Below are positions 18,648-27,604 of a stretch of 64,000 bases of DNA, in pieces (positions within the stretch are counted from its first letter, which is position 1; each line of letters opens with the position of its first letter). A program made the position numbers and the translations under genes. This stretch comes from Vibrio sp. PID17_43. GTDB taxonomy: Bacteria > Pseudomonadota > Gammaproteobacteria > Enterobacterales > Vibrionaceae. The stretch covers positions 1 to 64,000 of the forward strand of contig NZ_LIXM01000001.1 in assembly GCF_002608565.1 (NCBI RefSeq), written 5' to 3'. The notes beneath the pieces are model-generated. The model searched no databases and was not told where the DNA came from. It was given only the letters and a program-made list of their open reading frames with translations.

Positions 18648-19766
18648 ATGACTCAAGAACTTCTGAAAACACCACTGCATGCACTTCATGTTGAAGCAGG
18701 CGCAAAGATGGTCCCGTTCGCGGGTTACGACATGCCTGTTCAATACCTACTGGGCGTAAAGAAAGAACATTTACACACGCGCGACGCGGCAGGTCTGTTT
18801 GATGTTTCTCATATGGGTCAACTTCGTTTGATTGGTGATGGTGCAGCAGCATTTCTAGAAACATTGGTTCCGGTGGATATTGTTGATTTAGGTGCAGGCA
18901 AGCAGCGTTACGCGTTCTTTACCAATGAGCAAGGCGGCATCATGGACGACTTGATGGTGGCGAACCTTGGCGATCATCTGTTTGTTGTTGTGAACGCTGC
19001 CTGTAAAGAGCAAGACATTGCACACCTTCAAGCGCATCTTCCATCTGGTATTGAGCTGGAAATCATTGATGATCGCGCACTGCTTGCGATTCAAGGTCCT
19101 AAAGCGGCACAAGTGCTGGCGCGTTTTGCTCCAGAAGTGGCAGAGATGTTGTTTATGGATGTACGTAAAGTTGAACTGCTTGGCGTAGAGTGCATTGTTT
19201 CTCGTAGTGGTTACACCGGCGAAGATGGTTACGAAATCTCGGTACCAGCTGACAAAGCAGAAGAACTTGCACGTAAACTGACGGGCGAAGAAGAAGTCGA
19301 GTGGATCGGCCTTGGCGCGCGTGACTCACTACGCCTTGAGTGTGGTCTGTGCTTATACGGTCACGACCTAGACACCACAACGACACCTGTAGAGGCAAGC
19401 CTGCTATGGGGTATTCAAAAAGTGCGTCGTACGGACGGTGAACGTGCGGGGGGCTTCCCGGGGGCAGACATCATTCTTAAGCAGATAGAGACGAAAGATG
19501 TGGCACGTAAGCGCATCGGCTTGGTTGGTCAAACTAAAGCGCCAGTGCGTGAAGGTGCTGAGTTGTTTGATTCGGACGGCAACAAGGTTGGTGTGGTAAC
19601 CAGTGGTACAGCGGGTCCTAATGCGGGCAAGCCAGTATCAATGGGGTATGTGCGTGCGGATTTAGCCGCTATTGGCACTGAGCTGTTTGCAGAAGTACGC
19701 GGCAAAATGCTACCAATGACGGTAGAGAAAATGCCATTCGTACCACAACGTTACTACCGCGGTTAA
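18648..19766 (+). CDS. gcvT: Glycine cleavage system T protein (aminomethyltransferase)
   Basis: 372 residues. Landmarks are MVPFAGYDMPVQY at the N-terminus, DVSHMGQ, the folate-binding region with GYTGEDGYE, GLGARDSLRLE, and the C-terminal GxTSG-like VVTSGTAGP. The protein releases ammonia and passes the methylene group to THF. The ATG at 18648 has GGAG 6 bp upstream; another ATG at 18636 is too far from it. It is separated from the glyA-gcvH-gcvP operon by the regulator gene and has its own long (260 bp) leader. Confidence 0.96.
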   Translation: MTQELLKTPLHALHVEAGAKMVPFAGYDMPVQYLLGVKKEHLHTRDAAGLFDVSHMGQLRLIGDGAAAFLETLVPVDIVDLGAGKQRYAFFTNEQGGIMDDLMVANLGDHLFVVVNAACKEQDIAHLQAHLPSGIELEIIDDRALLAIQGPKAAQVLARFAPEVAEMLFMDVRKVELLGVECIVSRSGYTGEDGYEISVPADKAEELARKLTGEEEVEWIGLGARDSLRLECGLCLYGHDLDTTTTPVEASLLWGIQKVRRTDGERAGGFPGADIILKQIETKDVARKRIGLVGQTKAPVREGAELFDSDGNKVGVVTSGTAGPNAGKPVSMGYVRADLAAIGTELFAEVRGKMLPMTVEKMPFVPQRYYRG

Positions 19767-19800
19767 TTAGCTTAATTTATTGATTTATTAAACTAGTGTT

Positions 19801-19866
19801 GTCATTCCAGCGAGCTCAAGCGAGACTAGGAATCTACTCTCCACGCGCTGTATAACCGCCGTGTCG
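19801..19866 (+). repeat. Dispersed intergenic repeat, copy 3
   Basis: GTCATTCCAGCGAGCTCAAG followed by CGAGACTAGGAATCT and CACGCGCTGTATAACC. It is the best-conserved 5' half among the copies at 7931 and 9234. Confidence 0.55.
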
Positions 19867-19891
19867 CACTCTCTGAAATGATAAATACATA

Positions 19892-19922
19892 AAAATGCCG
19901 AGCAGCAAGCTCGGCATTTTTT
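19892..19922. terminator. Bidirectional terminator after gcvT
   Basis: Stem AAATGCCGAG / CTCGGCATTT with a 7-nt loop and T-run, 126 bp after the gcvT stop. Confidence 0.8.
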
Positions 19923-19944
19923 ATGTTCGTTTGAAAGACGTTGA

Positions 19945-20193
19945 TTAAGCGATTAACTCATCAATAGGGCAGCGTACTTCAATAACAATATCGCTTAGTT
20001 TCGCTGGCTGAAGCATGTCTTCTTTTGCGATGCCAAACTGGTTTGCCATGATCGTATTGAACAGACCTCAGTGATTGTTCAGCAATTTATCACGGTGCTG
20101 GGCGTCTTGTGGCCAGGTCTCTTGCATCATTGGGCCTCTCAGTGATGCTAGCGGGTTGTAATAAAGCCGTATCAGAACCATAGGAACCACTCA
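19945..20193 (-). pseudogene. Decayed minus-strand ORF of unknown family
   Basis: Reading minus from about 20193, the frame gives coding-like sequence, a TGA at 20068-20070 in frame, then GLFNTIMANQFGIAKEDMLQ and a C-terminus ending VIEVRCPIDELIA before TAA at 19945. I do not recognise the product. The part upstream of the TGA overlaps the plus-strand RND adaptor remnant, so the true remnant may be only 19945-20070. Confidence 0.35.
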
Positions 20194-20288
20194 TCAAACC
20201 GGTAAAGTTATTTGTCGTTAACGATCTTGTCGCGGCTGATATGGTCAAAGCCAGCTGTTCATCGATCTTGTCGCGGTTGGCGGAGTAA
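20065..20288 (+). pseudogene. Remnant of an RND membrane-fusion lipoprotein N-terminus
   Basis: The plus frame contains a lipoprotein signal ending SVMLAGCNKAVSEP (lipobox LAGC), an in-frame TAG at 20181-20183, then EPLIKPVKLFVV, which fits the start of periplasmic adaptors of RND pumps. It stops at a TAA at 20286 after about 35 further codons; the rest of the gene is missing. A 14-bp direct repeat (CGATCTTGTCGCGG) at 20222 and 20263 marks the junction area. Confidence 0.5.
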
Positions 20289-20416
20289 CGACGTTTCTCG
20301 CACTTGGGTGATTAGAAGCTCCAACCTTTACGATTACGATTACGGCGGGCCTTGGTTTTTCTACCGTGCTGACACTGATCGTTGTGCCAGTCATGTTTGC
20401 CACTGTTCAGGATTAA
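20264..20416 (+). pseudogene. Remnant of an RND transporter C-terminus
   Basis: The frame ending in TAA at 20414 reads TITAGLGFSTVLTLIVVPVM followed by FATVQD, the characteristic last transmembrane helix of RND (AcrB-type) pumps. A TGA at 20309 interrupts it upstream. Nearly the whole pump and most of its adaptor are gone, leaving about 50 codons of the end. Confidence 0.6.
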
Positions 20417-20443
20417 ACCGACCACTGCATAGAGAGCATAAGA

Positions 20444-20486
20444 AAAGGGCGACCACTAATAGTGAAAAGTGTGTCGCCCTTTGTGT
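20444..20486 (+). terminator. Terminator of the lost RND operon
   Basis: A 10-bp perfect stem AAAGGGCGAC / GTCGCCCTTT (20444-20453 with 20473-20482) followed by GTGTTTT. It is retained 28 bp past the RND remnant stop. Confidence 0.6.
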
Positions 20487-20499
20487 TTTATGCACCCAA

Positions 20500-20538
20500 T
20501 AAAAAACACCTCCCTAAGCCGAAGCTAGAGGGAGGTGT
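20500..20538 (-). terminator. Terminator of the fruBKA operon
   Basis: Read on the minus strand, ACACCTCCCT pairs with AGGGAGGTGT over a 13-nt loop and is followed by TTTTTT. It lies about 77 bp past the fruA stop. Confidence 0.85.
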
Positions 20539-20614
20539 CGAATGCCAAATCGAGAGAGGCATTATAAAGGCTAAGCACTCGTAAACTAGGTAAGCATAAG
20601 CTGCTCAGTATTGA

Positions 20615-22348
20615 TTAAGCGGCTGCTTGTTGTTTTGCTTCTGCTTTGTTCTTTAGGAATGCGTAAGTGAAACCCGTTACCGCTGTACCTGCTGCGATGG
20701 CTGCCAAGTACATCAATACTGGAGAGATAGCGTTAGGGATGAGCAGTACGAACAGACCACCATGTGGTGCCATCAGTTTTGCACCAAACAGCATTGATAG
20801 AGCACCGGTTAGAGCACCACCTGCCATACACGCAGGAATAACACGCATTGGATCTTTCGCAGCGAATGGGATTGCACCTTCAGAGATGAAGCACAGACCC
20901 AGCACGAACGATGCTTTACCTGCTTCACGTTCAGTTTGTTCAAACTTGTTCTGCGCAATAAACGTCGCCAGACCCATACCTAGCGCAGGGACCATACCCG
21001 CCGCCATGATTGCTGCCATTGGTGCGTAAGTATGAGAAGCTAACAGACCAACACCGAACGCGTAAGCCGCTTTGTTCACCGGACCACCCAAGTCGAAACA
21101 CATCATTGCGCCAAGGATAATACCTAGTAGCACTGCGCTGTCAGAACCCATGTTGTTCAGGAAGTCAGTCAGGGCATTCATGATGCCAGAAACCGGACCA
21201 CCTACGATGTAAATCATCACAAGGCCTGTAAATAGCGTTGCAACAAATGGGATGATCAGAATTGGTTTCAACGCTTCCATCGATTGGGGAAGTGTTACTT
21301 TATCTGCAAGGAACTTCGCTGCGTAACCTGCAATGAAACCCGCAGCGATACCACCTAGGAAACCCGCGCCAGTCGAGCTTGCTAGCATACCGCCAACCAG
21401 ACCCGGAGCCAGACCCGGACGGTCAGCGATAGAGAATGCGATGTAACCAGCAAGTACAGGAATCATTAAAGCGAATGCAGAGTCACCACCGATTTTCATT
21501 AGCGCGGCTGCAAGCGTACCTTGTTCTTTAAACGCTTCGATACCGAATACGAAGGATAGGGCGATGATCAAACCACCAGCAACCACAACAGGAAGCATGT
21601 GTGATACACCTGTCATTAGGTGTTTGTATGCGCCTTTTTTCTCGTCTGTGGCTGATGAAGCGCTAGATGCGCCAGAGTGCTGGTACACGGTCGCTTGTTC
21701 GAATGCTTTATCCATCTCTTCTGCGGTTTTCTTCAGAGCTGGACCGGTTTTCGTGCGGTACATCTTTTTGCCATTAAAACGATCAAGCGGCACTTCGATG
21801 TCAGCCGCAATGATAACTAAATCCGCGTCTGCGATTTCTTGGTCAGTCAGTTGGTTTTTTGCACCTACTGAACCACGCGTTTCCACTTTGATTTGGTGAC
21901 CACGGCGTTTACCTTCCTCTTCTAGCGCTTCTGCTGCCATGAAGGTGTGTGCAACGCCTGTTGGACATGCGGTGATCGCAACGATTTTCTTTGTTGCTGA
22001 TGCGCTTTCTACTGTCGCTGCAACGGTGATTGCTTGCTCTAGCGTTGCTGCGTTTTCTACCGCAGTTTGTAGGAATGCAGATGCGTCTTTTGCAACGGTG
22101 CTGATATCTGCTTGGTAGACTTTTTTACCTACGAAACGAGAAGTATCAACTGGAGTGTTAGCCGCAATGACGATCACTTCTGCTTGTTCAATGTCAGCGT
22201 CTGTTAGCCGTGTTGGCTAAACCACGCTTGATTGACACTCAATTTTTGCGTTCCAACCCAACTTAGCTGCTGCTTGTTCTAGTAGGCCTGCCGCAATGAT
22301 GCTGTTCGCAACACCACTTGGGCAAGCTGTAATAATGGCAATATTCAT
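20615..22348 (-). pseudogene. fruA: PTS fructose transporter IIBC (fruA) with in-frame amber codon
   Basis: The full reading frame of 577 codons starts at ATG 22348 (MNIAIITACPSGVANSIIAA) and matches the Vibrio/E. coli FruA layout: a degenerate IIB' domain, a second IIB domain with the phospho-cysteine in ITACPTGVAHTFMAAEAL, and the IIC membrane domain. Codon 44 (22217-22219) is TAG. Downstream the frame is uninterrupted from 22216 to the stop at 20615, and a GTG at 22177 could restart a 520-residue protein that keeps the true IIB and IIC domains. The gene may therefore be null, partly functional by reinitiation, or suppressed; a sequencing error is also possible. It lies 19 bp after fruK. 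Confidence 0.8.
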
Positions 22349-22367
22349 ACTGATAACCTTCTGTTCC

Positions 22368-23369
22368 TTAGTTATTGTCTAAGTTCGTATTAGGGTAAAG
22401 CTCGGTTACTTGTGTTTGGAGCTTAATGTTCTCCAGTTCTTCCTGACTGGTTAGGCCAACGCCAACTTGGCTCACTGCTAGGGCAGAAAGCGCCGTCGCG
22501 AAGCGCAGCAAATCGTGTTTTGGCATCACCTGCATGTGGCCCCAGCACAGACCAGCAACGAGCGTGTCACCTGCACCTACTGTACTTACCACATTCATAC
22601 GAGGTGGTTGTGCGCGCAGCCATTCACCTTGGTTTAGCCACATTACGCCGTCTGCTCCCATTGAAACCACGATGTTTTCGATGCCTTTGTCGCTTAGCGT
22701 TTGCGCGGCAGCTTGGCATTGCTCTGGTGTTTCTAGGTGATCGCCTACAAAGTCGCTTAGCTCTTCATCGTTTGGTTTAATAAGCCATGGATGAGCATCG
22801 ATACCTGAACGAAGAGCGGCTTTGCTGCTATCGAACAACACTTTTTTGCCCTGTTGACGCAGCTTTTCAATCCACTCTGCACATTGCTCAGCAGTCACAC
22901 CACCTGGTAGGCTGCCAGCAAGCACAAAGTGGTCGTGTGTTTCTGCAAGACGGAATAGGGTTTGTTCAAAGCGCACGATTTCTTCTGCGGTTACTTGAAC
23001 GCCAGGGAAATTGATGTCACTGACTTGACCATCGGCTTCAACCAGTTTTACGTTGATGCGCGTCGCACCTTCCACCTCAACAAACTCATTGTTCACACCG
23101 ATTTCCGCAAATAGCTGGTGGAAGAGCTCTGGGTTGTCTTTACCTAGGAAACCGGTCACCGTCACATCAGCACCAAGATCGCTCAGCACTTTGGCGACGT
23201 TTACGCCTTTGCCTGCTGCGTGTAGGTTGCTGTTTTCTACAAGGCTTACTGAACCGACTTTTAACGTGTTTAGCGAACCTGTTAGATCAAGCGCTGGGTT
23301 AAGCGTGATGGTAACGACCTTATTTGTTGCAGTTGTTGTTGCCGTTATAGAGTGAGATGTTGCTGTCAT
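22368..23369 (-). CDS. fruK: 1-phosphofructokinase
   Basis: 333 residues of the PfkB/ribokinase family. TLNPALDLTG is at the N-terminus, AGKGVNVAKVLSDLG forms the substrate site, and the C-terminal VSTVGAGDTLVAG carries the catalytic Asp and anion hole. It phosphorylates fructose-1-phosphate to fructose-1,6-bisphosphate. GGAGCGG lies 5-6 bp upstream of the ATG. It is the middle gene of fruB-fruK-fruA, 11 bp after fruB. The first ~16 residues (Thr/Ala/Ser-rich) are an extension relative to E. coli FruK. Confidence 0.95.
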   Translation of the reverse strand: MTATSHSITATTTATNKVVTITLNPALDLTGSLNTLKVGSVSLVENSNLHAAGKGVNVAKVLSDLGADVTVTGFLGKDNPELFHQLFAEIGVNNEFVEVEGATRINVKLVEADGQVSDINFPGVQVTAEEIVRFEQTLFRLAETHDHFVLAGSLPGGVTAEQCAEWIEKLRQQGKKVLFDSSKAALRSGIDAHPWLIKPNDEELSDFVGDHLETPEQCQAAAQTLSDKGIENIVVSMGADGVMWLNQGEWLRAQPPRMNVVSTVGAGDTLVAGLCWGHMQVMPKHDLLRFATALSALAVSQVGVGLTSQEELENIKLQTQVTELYPNTNLDNN

Positions 23370-23380
23370 GAATCCGCTCC

Positions 23381-24514
23381 TTAACTTTCACCAAGACCAG
23401 ACGCGATCGCTTTACCGATAGACTCAAGTGCTTGCGCTGCATCTGAACCGTCAGCAGAGAATTGAAGCTGGTGGCCGTGTTTCACACCAAGTGCGATCAC
23501 TTTCATTAAGCTTTTCGCGTTGACGGCTTTGCCATCTCCATCTAGGTTTGCTACGCGAATGTTTGATTCGAATTTCTTTGCTTCTGCAACCAGCATTGCG
23601 CCTGGACGAGCGTGTAGACCGTGTGCGTTTTTGATCTTAAATGTTGCCGTGTTGCCATCTTCAGCTGTTTCGGTTGCCATTTCCTCACCTTTGAATAGCG
23701 CCAAAACTTGTTCTACAGTCGCATCCAGTAGTTTGTTGTGTTCGTTGTTGAACACAAGCTTTGAGATCGTACTTAGGATAGATAGGTGAGCATTGTTGCA
23801 AGCGGCGAATGCAATCAGCGCACGTACTTTCTCGCCTTCAAACTCACAGTCGTTAGCAGTAGAAACAAAAGAAACGCCAGTGCGAGTCACTTGCTTATCG
23901 CTACCGACTAGCCATAGACCTTGACCAAGATGCGTTGGTGTTTTGGTTACTAGATCAGCGACGAACTCATTACCGGTACAGCCAGTATTCTTTAGTAAAC
24001 CACCGGCAACCGCGCTCATTTGAACCATGTCGCTTGCTGGGAATAGCAGCTGAATAAGGGAAGCATCGAAATCGGCTTCTAGCTGAACGTCACCATGAAG
24101 TAGGGCAATGAGCTCGTCTTCATTTTTCGCATTGCGTAAACGCGCTTCCACGCCGTCAGCACCTAATACTTTGGTTAGCTGCTTAAGAATGCCCAAGTGC
24201 TCATCGGATTTTGCCGCGATACCGATAGCCACGAAGACTTGGTTGCCATCGCCCCATTCAACACCTTCAGGGAAGTGATGAACGGCTACGCCAGTGGTTT
24301 TCACCATTGAACGTGTATCGGTTGTACCGTGTGGAATCGCGATACCGTTACCCAAGAATGTTGAGTTTTGGTTTTCTCGGTTTAGCATGCCTTCTACATA
24401 ACCTTGTTCAACCAGACCTTTGTTAGTTAGGCTTTGAGCGATGCTTTTGATCGCTTCAAATTTATCTGTCGCAGATTGTGAAAGGGTAATATCGTTCTTA
24501 TTTAGCTTAAGCAT
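23381..24514 (-). CDS. fruB: PTS fructose IIA-HPr fusion protein (FPr)
   Basis: 377 residues, the size of E. coli FruB. The EIIA domain has its phospho-His at H62 in IPHGTTD. A central linker domain follows, and a C-terminal HPr (FPr) domain has NAHGLHARPGA with phospho-His H301. It passes phosphate from enzyme I to FruA independently of the general HPr. GGAGAAG lies just upstream of the ATG. It is the first gene of fruBKA, divergent from cra, with three Cra-type operators in the shared 337-bp region. Confidence 0.95.
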   Translation of the reverse strand: MLKLNKNDITLSQSATDKFEAIKSIAQSLTNKGLVEQGYVEGMLNRENQNSTFLGNGIAIPHGTTDTRSMVKTTGVAVHHFPEGVEWGDGNQVFVAIGIAAKSDEHLGILKQLTKVLGADGVEARLRNAKNEDELIALLHGDVQLEADFDASLIQLLFPASDMVQMSAVAGGLLKNTGCTGNEFVADLVTKTPTHLGQGLWLVGSDKQVTRTGVSFVSTANDCEFEGEKVRALIAFAACNNAHLSILSTISKLVFNNEHNKLLDATVEQVLALFKGEEMATETAEDGNTATFKIKNAHGLHARPGAMLVAEAKKFESNIRVANLDGDGKAVNAKSLMKVIALGVKHGHQLQFSADGSDAAQALESIGKAIASGLGES

Positions 24515-24622
24515 GGTGCTTCTCCAGCCTTAAGGTCTCTATTTCTAATTCATCTTGGTTACGCAGCGCGCAACGCCGAGAGTGTATTTTTTGCTGAACG
24601 TGTCTATTCGCTTAATATCAAA

Positions 24623-24637
24623 CTGAATCGATTCGGC
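24623..24637. promoter_or_regulatory. Cra/FruR operator 1
   Basis: CTGAATCGATTCGGC fits the Cra consensus (TGAA-C/T-C/G-N-TTCA type). It is proximal to fruB. Confidence 0.75.
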
Positions 24638-24743
24638 AGGTAATTAAATTTTTAAAGCATTCAGCGAAACTGTTTAAAATCAGATGTTAACCTGTCAGTG
24701 CTTAACGATTGATTTAGGTGACTCCCGTCAACTTTTAAGTTTT

Positions 24744-24759
24744 GCTGAATCCTTTCAGC
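24744..24759. promoter_or_regulatory. Cra/FruR operator 2
   Basis: GCTGAATCCTTTCAGC, a near-palindromic Cra box in the fruB-cra intergenic region. Confidence 0.75.
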
Positions 24760-24766
24760 TTTTATA

Positions 24767-24781
24767 CTGAATCGGTTCAGC
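24767..24781. promoter_or_regulatory. Cra/FruR operator 3
   Basis: CTGAATCGGTTCAGC, almost perfectly symmetric. It is 71 bp upstream of cra and could also mediate autoregulation. Confidence 0.8.
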
Positions 24782-24851
24782 GTATAATTCAACTTATCTT
24801 AGGATCGTTGATGTATTAATATGATCCGGCGCACATAGTAAGGCTTAGGAT

Positions 24852-25844
24852 ATGACACTGGATGAAATAGCGAAATTAGCAGGGGTTTCTAAGACCACAG
24901 CAAGCTATGTAATAAATGGAAAAGCGCAGAAGTACCGCATCAGCGAGAAGACACAAAAGAAAGTGATGGCGGTTGTTGAGCAATATAATTACAAACCAGA
25001 TCACGCGGCCTCTTCTTTACGTGCGGGGAACTCACGCTCATTTGGGTTAATCATTCCCGACTTAGAGAACACCAGTTATGCAAGGTTGGCGAAACTGATT
25101 GAACAAAACTCGCGTAAAGCGGGATACCAGATTTTAATTGGTTGCTCAGATGATGATCCGCAAACCGAAGAAAAGGTGGCTGAAGCTCTAGTGAGTCGCC
25201 GAATCGATGCGTTATTCGTTGCGAGCAGTATGCCAACCGCAAGTGAATTCTATTTGAAGTTACAAAACTCAGGCACGCCCGTTATCGCACTTGACCGCCC
25301 GATGGACGATGAGCATTTCTGCTGCGTGATCAGTGAAGATTTTGATGCGGCGTTTGAACTTACCGAATCGGTCCTCTCTTCTGATATTGAAACGATCGGC
25401 CTTATCGGTGCATTGGAAGAGCTACAAGTATCGAAAGAGCGTGAGTTGGGTTTTCGTTCAGCATGCCAGCAAGAAGGTAAAACCGTTTCGGTTGGCTACG
25501 GCCAGCACTTCTCTCGGGAAGAAGGTAAGAAAGTGCTCGAAGGCTGGATTGCACAAGGCAAGTTTCCAGATGCGGTTGTGACCATGTCTTACACCTTGCT
25601 TGAAGGTGTATTAGACGTGATGTTAGAAAAGCCGGATCTCATGGGAAAAGTGCGTTTAGCGACGTTTGGCGACAACCGTTTACTGGACTTCCTACCAATC
25701 AAAATTAACTCGTTGCCTCAGCAATTCGAACTGATTGCCGACAGCGCGATGGAGTTGGCTTTAAATGCATCGGCAAAACGCTATAAAGCGGGTATTGAGC
25801 TTATCCCTCGTAGGATTGTTAAGCGTTATCGAGATGCAATTTAA
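24852..25844 (+). CDS. cra: Catabolite repressor/activator Cra (FruR)
   Basis: 330 residues of the LacI family. The N-terminal HTH (MTLDEIAKLAGVSKTTASYV) and hinge match E. coli Cra closely, as does LIIPDLENTSYARL at the start of the periplasmic-binding-like domain. The effector should be fructose-1-phosphate, made by the adjacent fru system. It is divergent from fruBKA, with operators between. The TAA stop overlaps the convergent endonuclease-family stop codon by two bases. AGGAT lies just upstream of the ATG. Confidence 0.93.
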   Translation: MTLDEIAKLAGVSKTTASYVINGKAQKYRISEKTQKKVMAVVEQYNYKPDHAASSLRAGNSRSFGLIIPDLENTSYARLAKLIEQNSRKAGYQILIGCSDDDPQTEEKVAEALVSRRIDALFVASSMPTASEFYLKLQNSGTPVIALDRPMDDEHFCCVISEDFDAAFELTESVLSSDIETIGLIGALEELQVSKERELGFRSACQQEGKTVSVGYGQHFSREEGKKVLEGWIAQGKFPDAVVTMSYTLLEGVLDVMLEKPDLMGKVRLATFGDNRLLDFLPIKINSLPQQFELIADSAMELALNASAKRYKAGIELIPRRIVKRYRDAI

Positions 25845-26776
25845 AGCTTAATCTCTACCGTCAGCGCCACAAATGCGTGGTCGCTGGCGTTCTTATCTCT
25901 CTCAAAAGACGGATTGATTAAGTGCGCATCAAGTACTTGGTAACTCGTCACTTCTGCAATCGATACATCTGCATGCGAGTTGAACTCTTGCGACAATAAG
26001 ATGTAATCCAACACGTTTCCTTTTGCGAAGTGGTAATGGGTTGCTGGGCGTGGTTCTAATGTTGGCGCGATTTGCAGTTCCCAACCATCACTAAGCTTTA
26101 GGTCGATGACACTGTCACCGAATTTTTCGACTAAGACACGATTTACGCTTGTTGATGTGATGGGTTGGTTCATGTCGCCCATCAACACAGTCGGCATTGG
26201 GGTGAGAGCATATTGCTTTTGCATGGCATCGCGCAGCATTGCTGCCTCCCAGCCGCGTTGTTGCGTGGAAAGCCAGCGAGCAATGGGTCTGCTTGCTTCT
26301 TCTGGTGTGTCAGAATCGGCAGGGCGTTGCGATTTTAGATGCGTAACATAAACAGCGATATGCCCCATGATAGGGTGAAGGATGATTGCTCGAATCGGTT
26401 TGCGACTGAAAAGAGGCGCGTCGACTTCACCGAAGGCATCGAGCGTCTCTTCATCGAATGTTACCGGTTCAAAATGTTCAATAGGAAAGCGAGACGCTAC
26501 TGCAACAACAGGGCGAGAGTATATGTAATCCCCTTCGATATGTGGTGTGTCTACCGTGGCAAAATATTCATAACCCATCTCAGCGAAAAATGTTTTGGTT
26601 TCGTCAATACTAAATACTTCTTGTAAGCCAATGATGTCGGGATTCAGATGGTTAACTTGTGATGCGGTCCAAGCGAGCTTGTCTTGCCACTGCTCAAATG
26701 AGTAGATGTTCTCAAAGTCATAATACGCATTCGGTGGTGCGATAAAATTAAACAGGTTCGCAGTTGCAAAAGTCAT
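25841..26776 (-). CDS. Endonuclease/exonuclease/phosphatase (EEP) family protein
   Basis: 311 residues. EEP motifs are visible: TANLFN at the N-terminus, DIIGLQEVF (catalytic Glu), THLKSQRP, LMGDMNQP (metal/catalytic Asp-x-Asn), and the C-terminal SDHAFV with the catalytic His. The fold covers DNase I, sphingomyelinases and inositol phosphatases; the substrate is not clear. There is no signal peptide, so it is probably cytoplasmic. A TTG at 26794 would add six residues. Its 3' end overlaps that of cra. Confidence 0.85.
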   Translation of the reverse strand: MTFATANLFNFIAPPNAYYDFENIYSFEQWQDKLAWTASQVNHLNPDIIGLQEVFSIDETKTFFAEMGYEYFATVDTPHIEGDYIYSRPVVAVASRFPIEHFEPVTFDEETLDAFGEVDAPLFSRKPIRAIILHPIMGHIAVYVTHLKSQRPADSDTPEEASRPIARWLSTQQRGWEAAMLRDAMQKQYALTPMPTVLMGDMNQPITSTSVNRVLVEKFGDSVIDLKLSDGWELQIAPTLEPRPATHYHFAKGNVLDYILLSQEFNSHADVSIAEVTSYQVLDAHLINPSFERDKNASDHAFVALTVEIKL

Positions 26777-26931
26777 TTGGCAGGGGTTGGACAAAATTTA
26801 TGCTCGTTCAAAGAGTTATTGGGTCAGTATATACTCAAGTAACCGCTAGGTGCGAGAATACGCCAAGATCACGTTTCTATTTGGCCGTATTCCGTTTAAA
26901 CTCCGTGCATCAAGACAAATGAGTAAACAAC

Positions 26932-27471
26932 ATGACCCAAGATTACGAAAACGAAGAGTATTTAGAAGGCGAAGAGATTGAGATCGAAGCGATTGGCATC
27001 GACGTTGACGCGCACCCAATTGAGCTGTACAAGCTTTTCAAAATCGCAAACTTGGTCAGTGGTGGTGGCGAAGCTAAACATGTAATCGATGAAGGTTACG
27101 TGGCTGTAAATGGTGAGCTAGAAACGCGTAAACGCCGCAAGATGTACGATGGTGATTTCTTTGAGTTCAATCAAGAGTACTACGTGGTTGTGTGTGACGC
27201 ACCAGTAACAGAACCAGAAACCGCAGAGCAAAAAGCACAAAAGAAAGCGAAGAAAGAAGCGCAACCTGCTCGTAAAGAAAAGCCACGTAAAGAGAAGCAA
27301 CCTAATGTAAAGGGTACTGGCCCTCAATCAACGGGTCGTAAAGCGGCGGATAAAAAATGGAAAGAGCAACAAAACGCGTTGTCTCAATCTGCGAAAAAAG
27401 GCAAGAAAGCAGAAAAGCCTCAAGCCGTGCGCGATCCGAAGAGTGGTCGTAACTCGATCGACTTTTTCTAA
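26932..27471 (+). CDS. S4-domain RNA-binding protein
   Basis: 179 residues. An acidic N-terminus is followed by an S4 domain at about residues 35-85 (ELYKLFKIANLVSGGGEAKH, then VIDEGYVAVNGELETRKRRKM), similar to YbcJ-like proteins. The C-terminal ~90 residues are a Lys/Arg/Glu-rich low-complexity tail (KAQKKAKKEAQPARKEKPRK), longer than in the minimal family members. It is probably an RNA- or ribosome-associated protein. It is monocistronic with a strong terminator 23 bp downstream. Confidence 0.88.
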   Translation: MTQDYENEEYLEGEEIEIEAIGIDVDAHPIELYKLFKIANLVSGGGEAKHVIDEGYVAVNGELETRKRRKMYDGDFFEFNQEYYVVVCDAPVTEPETAEQKAQKKAKKEAQPARKEKPRKEKQPNVKGTGPQSTGRKAADKKWKEQQNALSQSAKKGKKAEKPQAVRDPKSGRNSIDFF

Positions 27472-27494
27472 GCCATTTTCTGCAAATCAAAACA

Positions 27495-27525
27495 AAAACG
27501 CCGACAACAGTTCGGCGTTTTTTAT
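27495..27525. terminator. Terminator after the S4-domain gene
   Basis: Stem AAAACGCCGA / TCGGCGTTTT with a 7-nt loop, then T-rich sequence. Confidence 0.85.
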
Positions 27526-27604
27526 TTGGACTGGTATTAACGCCGATAGTTTATTGGTAAATGTAGGAGTGTGAGTTCTGCATCAAAGGCAACAACTCAT
27601 GTGA

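Noticed and set aside
20212-20502. 96-codon plus-strand ORF after gcvT
   Set aside because: It runs out of frame through the RND C-terminal remnant and the terminator; the other frame has the recognisable RND helix.
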